NCBI RefSeq assembly: GCF_020073745.1
Contig: NZ_JAIRAU010000059.1
Location: 1 to 64,000 of the forward strand
From: Nannocystis pusilla
GTDB taxonomy: Bacteria; Myxococcota_A; Polyangia; Nannocystales; Nannocystaceae
Length of the DNA stretch: 64,000 bases
Reading direction: 5' to 3'
Within the stretch, counting starts at the first letter, position 1. Each line of letters opens with the position of its first letter. This document shows, in pieces, positions 17,975 to 25,700 of the stretch. Made by a program: the position numbers and the translations under genes. The notes under the pieces were generated by a model that saw only the letters and a program-made list of their open reading frames with translations, searched no databases and was not told where the DNA came from.

Positions 17975-18943
17975 ATGAACTCTCGAACCGCGTGTGTCAC
18001 TCTCTGCTGGATCTCGCTCGTCGGTCCCGGGGCTGCAGGGTGCGGCGCGCCGACGAACGATTCGACGGACTCGAACCTCACCGGCTCGTCCGGCGGCCAC
18101 ACCTCGACGAGCTCGGCGACCGGGGTCGTGACCAGCGGCGGACCGTCGAGCGCGAGCGAGACGGACGAGGGCAGCAGCGGCTCTTCGAGCGCGAGCGGAG
18201 CGACCGGGGCGAGCAATGACAGCAGTGGGTCCGCGGACTCGAGCGGCCCGGGCAGCGAGAGCTCCGGGTCGCCCCTCGATATCCCGGGCTGGACGCTGAC
18301 CTTCCACGACGAGTTCGAGGGCGACGCGCTCGATCCGGCCAAGGGCTGGCTGGTCTACGGCGGGCCGCAGGGCAACGCGCCCGACTTCTCGCACTTCGAC
18401 CCCGCGCAGGTGAGCGTCTCCGACGGGGCCCTCCACCTGAAGATCGAGGAGCGCGAGGTGAACGGGCGCCCCTACGCTTGCGGCGGCGTGGAGCCGGATC
18501 TCGGCACGGTCCAGACCTACGGCCGCTGGGTCGCGCGCGTGCGGTTCCCCCCGGGCAAGGGGAACGTCGGGTACATCGGCCTGTTCGGCGAGACCACGAC
18601 CGAGATCGATTTCGGCGAGGTCGCCGGCAAGTCGCCACTGCAGAACAGCTTCACCCAGCACTGGGGCGACGGCGAGTCGGAGCAGTACACCTGGTCGGGG
18701 ACCGACTCGACCGCCGATTTCCACGAGTACACCCTGATCTGGGAGCCCGGGACGCTGACCTGGCTCGTCGACGGCGAGGAGCTGCATCAGATGACGCAGC
18801 ACTTCGACGACGCGCCGCTGCTGTTCGCCATGGGCGACTGGGCCGCCTCCTGCGACATCGATTGGGCCGGCTGCCCCGACGATACGACGCAGTATCCGGC
18901 GTACATGGACGTCGATTACGTGCGCATCTACAAGAAAGAGTGA
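17975..18943 (+). CDS. GH16-family glycoside hydrolase lipoprotein
   Basis: 322 residues. The ATG at 17975 gives a signal with lipobox (PGAAGC), then about 80 residues of Ser/Thr/Gly linker and a beta-jelly-roll domain. The family 16 catalytic signature E-x-D-x-x-E is present as EIDFGE (nucleophile E210, D212, acid/base E215). Flanking GRWVARVRFPPGKGNVGYIG, FHEYTLIWEPGTLTWLVDGE and the closing YPAYMDVDYVRIYKK strand fit laminarinase/beta-glucanase-like enzymes. Substrate likely a beta-1,3 or mixed glucan, galactan or similar; not resolvable here. Divergent from the phosphodiester glycosidase (286-nt gap), so both may belong to a polysaccharide-handling surface set. Confidence 0.9.
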   Translation: MNSRTACVTLCWISLVGPGAAGCGAPTNDSTDSNLTGSSGGHTSTSSATGVVTSGGPSSASETDEGSSGSSSASGATGASNDSSGSADSSGPGSESSGSPLDIPGWTLTFHDEFEGDALDPAKGWLVYGGPQGNAPDFSHFDPAQVSVSDGALHLKIEEREVNGRPYACGGVEPDLGTVQTYGRWVARVRFPPGKGNVGYIGLFGETTTEIDFGEVAGKSPLQNSFTQHWGDGESEQYTWSGTDSTADFHEYTLIWEPGTLTWLVDGEELHQMTQHFDDAPLLFAMGDWAASCDIDWAGCPDDTTQYPAYMDVDYVRIYKKE

Positions 18944-19147
18944 TCACGAGCGCGGTACGATCGCTCCTATCATCACACGCCGTATCATCTGCTCGGCTTC
19001 ATGCGTGAGCCCGGCAGGTGTCACGGGCGCATCCTCACGGACGAGGACCACGACAGGCGTCGGCTTGCGGGGCCGTGGCCCCTGGGCTAGGGTTCGGATT
19101 CGGCCCCAGGGAGCGGGGTCCGCGCTGAATGTGGGGCCGTTGCCGGC

Positions 19148-20572
19148 ATGACTGAAACGACGACGACACCTCGTGAACCGTCCGCGCCCACGCCGGGCGT
19201 GCAGGAGACCTTCGCCGCGCTCTCGCTGGCGCCTCCGCTCGCCCGGGCGCTCGGGGTGTTGGGCCTGTCACAAATGACGCCCGTCCAGGCGCACGCGCTG
19301 CCGAGCATGCTCGAAGGCAAGGACGTGATCGCCCAGGCCCGGACGGGCAGCGGCAAGACGGTGGCGTTCGGCCTGGCCCTGCTGGCGCGCGTCGACGTCG
19401 CCGTCGCCCGCGTGCAGGTGCTCGTGCTCTGTCCGACCCGGGAGCTCGCCGAACAGGTCGGCACCGTGGTCCGGCGACTCGCGCGGTTCATCGCCAACCT
19501 GCGGGTCGTGACCCTGTGCGGCGGCGTGCCGGTGCGGACGCAGAAGCCGGCGCTGCAAGCCGCTCCCCACGTCGTCGTCGGCACCCCGGGCCGCATCCTC
19601 GATCACCTGGCGCGCGAGAACCTCGAGCTGGCCGGCCTGCGCGTCCTGGTGCTCGACGAGGCCGATCGCATGCTCGACATGGGCTTCCTGGAGTCCATCT
19701 CCGCGGTCGTCGAACAGGCCGCGACGTCGCGGCAGACGCTGCTGTTCTCGGCGACCTATCCCGAGGACATCCGCGCCCTGAGCCGCGAGCTGCAGCGCGA
19801 TCCGGTGACCGTCACGGTCGACACCGTCGTCAGCCGCGCCGACGTCGAGCAGAGCTTCTTCGCGGTCGAGCCCGCCCGCAAGCTCGACGCGCTCGCAGCC
19901 TTGCTCTCGCAGCACAGGCCCGAATCGGCGCTGGTGTTCTGCCCCACCCGCAACGATGTCCGGGAGGTCAGCGCCCGGCTCGGCAAGCGCGGCTTTTCGG
20001 TGCTGGCGCTGCACGGCGAGCTGGAACAGCGCGAGCGCGACGAGGTGCTGCTGCGCTTCGCCAACAAGAGCTGCGCCGTGCTGGTGGCGACCGATGTCGC
20101 GGCCCGCGGCCTCGACATCAAGGAGCTCTCGGCGGTCGTCTCGTGGGAGCTGCCCACCGATCCCGATGTCCATCTGCACCGGATCGGGCGCACCGGCCGC
20201 GCGGGGCACAAGGGGCGCGCGCTGGCGCTCTGCTCGCCGTTCGAGCGTGAACGGGTGGCGGCGCTCGAGCGGGCGCAGGGGGCGCCGGTACGCTGGGAAA
20301 AGTTACCCAGCGCCGACGACGACAGGCCGACGCGGCCGCCGATGACGACCTTGGTCATCGAAGGCGGCCGGCAAGACAAGCTACGCGCCGGCGACCTGCT
20401 CGGGGCGCTCACCGGTGATATCGGCCTCCCGGGCGAGGTCGTCGGAAAGATCGACATCCTGGCTCGCCATACCTACGTGGCGATCCGCAGCGACCGCGCC
20501 GAGCTGGCATTGAAGGGGCTGCGCGCCGGCAAGATCAAGGGCAGAGCGTTCCGCGCCCGGGTGCTGCGATGA
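19148..20572 (+). CDS. dbpA: DEAD-box ATP-dependent RNA helicase DbpA-like
   Basis: 474 residues with all DEAD-box motifs in order: Q motif with MTPVQAHALP, motif I ARTGSGKT, PTRELAEQ, TPGRILDHL, DEAD, SAT, then the second RecA domain with LVFCPTRND, LHGELEQRERDE, VATDVAARGLDI and HRIGRTGRAG. The C-terminal 75 residues (MTTLVIEGGRQDKLRAGDLL...KIKGRAFRARVL) match the RRM-like DbpA domain that binds hairpin 92 of 23S rRNA in E. coli and Bacillus orthologues, so a role in large-subunit assembly is likely. Length is close to DbpA. Its stop overlaps the next start by ATGA. No strong Shine-Dalgarno is visible. Confidence 0.92.
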   Translation: MTETTTTPREPSAPTPGVQETFAALSLAPPLARALGVLGLSQMTPVQAHALPSMLEGKDVIAQARTGSGKTVAFGLALLARVDVAVARVQVLVLCPTRELAEQVGTVVRRLARFIANLRVVTLCGGVPVRTQKPALQAAPHVVVGTPGRILDHLARENLELAGLRVLVLDEADRMLDMGFLESISAVVEQAATSRQTLLFSATYPEDIRALSRELQRDPVTVTVDTVVSRADVEQSFFAVEPARKLDALAALLSQHRPESALVFCPTRNDVREVSARLGKRGFSVLALHGELEQRERDEVLLRFANKSCAVLVATDVAARGLDIKELSAVVSWELPTDPDVHLHRIGRTGRAGHKGRALALCSPFERERVAALERAQGAPVRWEKLPSADDDRPTRPPMTTLVIEGGRQDKLRAGDLLGALTGDIGLPGEVVGKIDILARHTYVAIRSDRAELALKGLRAGKIKGRAFRARVLR

Positions 20573-20811
20573 CGACGACGCCGAGATCCAAAGATCCGCT
20601 GCACGGGATCACCCTCGAGGCCATGGTCAACGACCTGGTGGCCTTCTTCGGCTGGGAAGAGCTCGGCCGGCGCATCTCGATCCGTTGCTTCAACAGCGAT
20701 CCGAGCGTGAGCTCCAGCCTCAAATTTCTCCGCAAGACCCCCTGGGCGCGGGAGAAGGTCGAGAGCCTCTATCTCTTCGTCCAGCGCGAGCGCAAGCGGC
20801 AGAGCGTATAG
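20569..20811 (+). CDS. VF530 family (DUF2132) DNA-binding-like small protein
   Basis: 80 residues. Contains the family core KDPLHGITLEAMVNDLVAFF, GWEELGRRI, IRCFNSDPSVSSSLKFL and RKTPWAREKVESLY, nearly full length for this family. VF530 proteins are small helical proteins of unknown function, reported structurally from Vibrio. Overlaps dbpA by 4 nt (ATGA), so it is translated from the same message; an RNA-related role is a guess from that pairing only. Confidence 0.9.
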   Translation: MTTTPRSKDPLHGITLEAMVNDLVAFFGWEELGRRISIRCFNSDPSVSSSLKFLRKTPWAREKVESLYLFVQRERKRQSV

Positions 20812-21141
20812 CCACGGCGACCGCCGCCCCCGTTCCGCCCCGACGCCGCCCGTCCGATCGGCGCGCCGGGCCCGGTGCAGCCGTCCGGTAGCCCGCGGTA
20901 CTCCTGCCTCCGGCTCGTCCGCGTTCACGAGTCGGACTGCCGACAATGCAGCGACCTGGGCTCCGGCGCGCGACATCGCGCGGATCCTCGCGGTGAGCTG
21001 GCGCGTGCGACCGATGTAGCCTCGCGGCCCACCCGCGATGGCACCAGGTTTGGCGTATTTCCCGGTGGTGGTGACGTGTCACGCTGCGATCGAGGAAAAG
21101 ACAGGAGGTGAGGCGGCCGATCGGGTAGAATCCGCCGCTCC
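20812..21141. other. 330-nt leader region
   Basis: No gene. AGGAGGTGA at 21103-21111, a full anti-16S complement, lies 30 nt before the next ATG with no usable start codon at normal distance, which is odd. Otherwise nothing recognised. Confidence 0.4.
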
Positions 21142-22041
21142 ATGATAAGACGAAAAGGATTGCAGGTGTGTATGTCCGTCCTTCTGGGCGGCACCGTCAG
21201 CGTCGCGGGGCTACCCGCTTATGCGCAAGTCGCCGCCGAGCCGAGCGGGGAAGACGTGGTCAGTCTCAAGAATGGCGGGATGATCCGCGGCAAGGTCCTC
21301 GAGGTGATACCCGACGAATCCGTCACCGTCGAATCGGCGGCGACCGGGGAACGCAAGACGTTCCCGTGGGCCGAGGTCGCCGGAGTCGAGCGGGCAGGGG
21401 CCCCGGCGGCGGCGGAGGACCCGATCGCGGCCGAGCCGCCGCCCGCCGCGGGCACGCGTCTTCACATCGAGACGACGCGTCCGGCGGACGTCCAGCTGTT
21501 CGAGATCACCGGCGAGACGATCGCCACCGGTTATGTGAGCGGCGGCGGGACGGCGACGATTCGCGGGATCCACTACCGGCCGGTGTGCACGTCGCCGTGC
21601 GACAAGGTCGTCGACGGCAGCCAGGGCCAGTCGTTCTTCTTCGGCGGCCCGGGGGTGACGACGTCGAAGCGATTCGCGCTGCTCGGCCAGCCCGGAGATC
21701 TCACCGCGAAGGTCAAGCCCGGCCGAAGGGGGCTGCGCACCGGCGGGGTCATCACGATGAGCGTCGGCTTCGCCCTCGCGGTCGCCGGGGGGGTCCTGTT
21801 CGCGTTCGCCAAGCCGCGCGATCGCTACGAGGTCAATGACATGAACGAGTTCGTCAAGGTCGAGGGCGGCGACCCCAACTACGTGCCGGCGGTCGCGGTG
21901 CTCGTCAGCGGCCTGGCGCTGGTGGCCGGTGGCATCGCGATGTACGTGGTCGGCCGCACGCGCTTCGACTTCCAGCAGCGCGGGCTGGGCAAGAAGGGCC
22001 GGCTGCGCCTGAACGCCGGCGGCCTCACGGCACAGTTCTGA
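21142..22041 (+). CDS. Membrane protein with SH3-like/PEGA-like periplasmic part, unknown function
   Basis: 299 residues. Signal peptide (VSVAGLPAYAQ), then a short beta domain VVSLKNGGMIRGKVLEVIPDE..TFPWAEVAGVE, a pattern frequent in myxobacterial proteins in which a small barrel reads LKNGG-IRG-V. A second beta domain (RLHIETTRPADVQLFEITGE) resembles PEGA-type surface modules. Two transmembrane helices at about residues 199-218 and 247-272 flank a small charged loop (KPRDRYEVNDMNEF). The C-terminus ends in a basic stretch. I cannot assign a function. The start is chosen at the ATG giving the signal peptide; no ribosome site is close. Confidence 0.7.
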   Translation: MIRRKGLQVCMSVLLGGTVSVAGLPAYAQVAAEPSGEDVVSLKNGGMIRGKVLEVIPDESVTVESAATGERKTFPWAEVAGVERAGAPAAAEDPIAAEPPPAAGTRLHIETTRPADVQLFEITGETIATGYVSGGGTATIRGIHYRPVCTSPCDKVVDGSQGQSFFFGGPGVTTSKRFALLGQPGDLTAKVKPGRRGLRTGGVITMSVGFALAVAGGVLFAFAKPRDRYEVNDMNEFVKVEGGDPNYVPAVAVLVSGLALVAGGIAMYVVGRTRFDFQQRGLGKKGRLRLNAGGLTAQF

Positions 22042-22785
22042 CGACCGCGGCATGCCACGTGAACTTCGCTACACCGGGCGCACGACGCACGCGGCGGAGC
22101 CGTCGAGCCAGAGGATGGCTCGTGCGCGCCGGCTCCTCATGACGGGGTGAGCGTATCGCTACATCCCGCGCGGTGAGGGGCGCCGTCGCGGGCCCAGGGC
22201 GAGGATCGTCAGAGCGCGTGCTCGCAACGCTCGCCGCCTTCACCATTCCGAGTGTCATCAATCGGCCCGGTTCATGGGATGGCCGATGTCTCGCCATTCG
22301 ACGCCGCCCCACTCGACGATCATCCTGTCATCGCCGGGGGCGGCCGGGCCGAGCCACGTGGCTCGCGGCGGTCGAGCCCGCTCGCGCGGAGGCGCTCGTG
22401 CGTCCTCATGAGCATACCATCGCCGGCGCGGCAGCCGTTGCAGGCGGAGCCACACGAGGCGCGGCGTGGTTCGATGTGGTCTTCTGGACATGTCCCATGA
22501 AATATGGGTTCATGAGACATGCCCTTGTCGCCATGGCTCGCGGCAGGCTGTCCGCGCCTCGTCTCGGCCGAGCTTTGAACGAGCTTCGAAGATGCTCCGC
22601 ACGAATTGTCCAAATTTTGATCGGCGAGCCGTGGCAAGGCGTTTACCCTGGTTATGCTTGCGGACGCGTGTGTCCCCCGCAGGCGCGCCCGACACCTCTC
22701 GCAGGCCCCCGCAGGGCGACGGCCGCGTCGCAGGTCGAGCCCGCTCCTCGGGCACGTGTCTCCGGGCCAGCCAGCAAGGTCTTCG
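22042..22785. other. 744-nt gene-free stretch
   Basis: No credible gene. Contains a strong imperfect hairpin (22486-22524, listed separately) and otherwise unremarkable sequence upstream of the large signalling protein gene. Confidence 0.5.
22486..22524. repeat. 16-bp inverted repeat with 7-nt loop
   Basis: GGACATGTCCCATGAA at 22486-22501 pairs with TTCATGAGACATGCCC at 22509-22524 with two mismatches (14 of 16 paired); the loop is ATATGGG. The arms themselves contain the palindrome GGACATGTCC. No poly-T follows. Candidates are a transcription-factor site or a structured RNA leader. Confidence 0.6.
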
Positions 22786-25700
22786 ATGATCGCCGTGAGA
22801 GGCTATGCGATCCGCGGGAAGATCGAGGAGGCGCCCAATTTCACCATCTATCGCGCGCGCCGCGAGAGCGACGGTGCGCCGGTCCTGCTGAAGGTCCTGC
22901 GCGCGGAAGGATCGACCGGCGCCGAGGTCGCGCGCTTCAAGCATCAGTACGAGCGCCTCGCGCGCCTCGCGTCGCCCCGGCTCGTCACGGTGTACGGCGT
23001 CGAGGAGCTCGCCGGCGCCTTGATCGTCGTCCTCGAGGACTTCCCGAGCCGTGAGCTCGCGCGAGTCCTCGCCGCGCGCCCGTCCCACAGGATGCCCGTC
23101 AGGGAGGCCCTCGATCTCGCGGCCGCGCTCGCCGAAGGCCTCGTCGCGGTGCACGCGGCGGGGCTCGTCCACGGCGACCTGCGCCCGCACAACGTGCTGG
23201 TGGGCTCGCACGGCGAGGTCAAGATCAAGGGCTTCGGCGCCGACGCCGAGCTGACCCGCGCGCACGAGCAACTCTATGCATCGGCGGTGCTCACCGACGT
23301 GCTGCCCTACGTCTCCCCCGAGCAGACCGGCCGCATGAACCGCGGCGTCGACTACCGCACCGACTTCTACGCGCTCGGCGTCGTCCTGTACCAGGCGCTC
23401 ACGGGTCTGCGCCCCTTCGAGGCCACGGACCCGATGGAGCTCATCCACGCGCACATCGCCCTCGCGCCCGCGCCGCCGCTCCGCGTCGAGCCGACGATCC
23501 CCGAGGCCGTGTCCAACGTGGTGCTCAAGCTGCTGGCGAAGAACGCCGAGGAGCGCTACCAGAGCGCCGAGGGCCTGCTCGCCGACCTCGAGCGCTGCCG
23601 CGAGGCGCTGCGCGACTCGGGGACGATCGAGCCGTTCGCCGCCGGCCAGCGCGATCGCCAGGACCTGTTCCGGATCCACCAGAAGCTCTACGGCCGTGAG
23701 CATGACATCGAGGCGCTCACCGCCGCGTTCGCGCGCGTGCTCGAGGGCAGCCGCGAGATCGTCCTCGTCTCCGGCTATTCGGGCATCGGCAAGTCCGCGC
23801 TCGTGCACGAGATCTTGAAGCCGCTCGCGCGGCAGAAGGGCTACTTCACGAGCGGAAAATTCGACCAGTACGACCGCGACGCGCCCTACATCGGGGTGAT
23901 CCAGGCGTTCGACGGCCTGGTGCGCCAGATCCTCAGCGAGAGCGAGGCGCGGATCTCTCGCTGGCGGGACGCGATCCTCGAGGCGCTCGGCCCGAACGCG
24001 CAGGTCGTCTGCGACGTCATCCCGTCGCTCTCGCTCGTGATGGGCCCGCAGCCGCCGGTGCCGGCGCTCGGCCCGATCGAGGCGCAGAACCGCCTGAACC
24101 GCTGCTTCTTGCGGTTCGTCTCGGTGTTCGCCCAGGCCGACCACCCGCTGGTCCTGTTCCTCGACGATCTGCAGTGGATCGACCCCGCGAGCCTCGGGTT
24201 GGTCCGCGGGCTCCTCACCGACGATTCGCTGGCGGCGCTGTTCTTCTGCGGCGCGTATCGCGACAACGAGGTCTCGCCCGGGCACCCGCTCTTCGCGGCC
24301 ATCGAGGACGCCGGGATCGTCGTGCGCAACATCGTCCTGGCCCCGCTCGCGCGCCCGCACCTGATCGAGATGCTCTCGGACAGCCTCAAGCGCAGCGACT
24401 GCGGGCCGCTGGCCGACGTGGTGCTGACGAAGACCGGCGGCAACCCGTTCTTCGTCAAGGAGTTCGTCCGGTCGCTGTACGACCACGGCGTCCTCGCGTA
24501 CACGACGGGGGCGAGCTGGCGCTGGGACCTCGCCGCGATCGACGCGCTCGGGTACACGGACAACGTCGTCGACCTCATGGTGCGGACGATCGAGCGCCTG
24601 CCTCCGGCGACGGTGAAGGCGCTCCGGCTCGCCGCGGCGATCGGCGACCGCTTCGACCTCGACCTGCTCGCCGCGGTGAGCGAATGCTCGCCGAAGGACG
24701 CGTACGCGCGCCTCGATCCCGCGGTGAGCGAGGGGCTCGTGATCGCCGGGCGCGAGGTCTACCGCTTCGCCCACGACAAGGTCCGGGAGGGCGCCTACGC
24801 GATGATCCCGGAGGCGGAGCGGCCCGCGTTCCACCTGCGGATCGGCCGGCTGCTCGCGGCCAGGGTGGACCTCTCGGACAGTCAGAGCCTGTTCGACGTC
24901 GTCGGCCACTTCAACAGCGCCGGCGACCTCGTGTCGGACGCCGCGGAGCGGCTGTTTCTCGCGCGCCTGAGCCTCGACGCCGCGGGCCGGGCCGAGGACT
25001 CGGCGGCCTTCGGCGCCGCGCTGCGCTACCTGCAGTTCGGCCTCCGGCGCCTGCCGGAGGACGCCTGGACGTCGCAGTACCCGCTGCGCCTCGCGTACGC
25101 GAAGAAGACCGCGCTCATGCTCGCGCTCTCCGGCCGGCACGACGACGCGCTTGCGATCCTCTCCGATTGTCTGGAGCGGGTCGCGAGCCGGCTCGAGCGC
25201 ACCGAGGTGCTGCGGCTCAAGATGACCGTGCAGGTGCTGAAGAACGACCTGCCCGCCGCGCTCGCGGAGGGGCTCGCCGCGCTGCGCCCGTTCGGGCTCG
25301 ACCTGCCGCTCTTCCCCGACCAGGCCACGGTCGACGTCCAGATCGGCGCGACCATGGAGCTGATCCGCGAGCGGACGCTCGAGGCGCTGCCGGGCCTGCC
25401 GCCGCTGAGCGACCCGGAGATCGGCGCCATGCAGGACGTGCTGCTGGAGCTGTTCGTCCCCTGCTACTTCCTGGCCTCGCGCAACCTCGGCATCACCGTC
25501 GCCAAGATCCTCGAGAACACGTTCCGCCACGGCCTGTCGCGGACGGCGATCTACGGCTGCGTGCTCTTCGGGATGTTCCTGTGCGCGCGCGGGGACATCG
25601 AGCTCGGCTATCGGCTCGGGCGAGCCGCGGTGGGGCTCGCCGAGCGGTACGCGGACAGGAAGTCCGAGCCGCTGCTCTGCAACATGTGGGGCGCCTTCAT

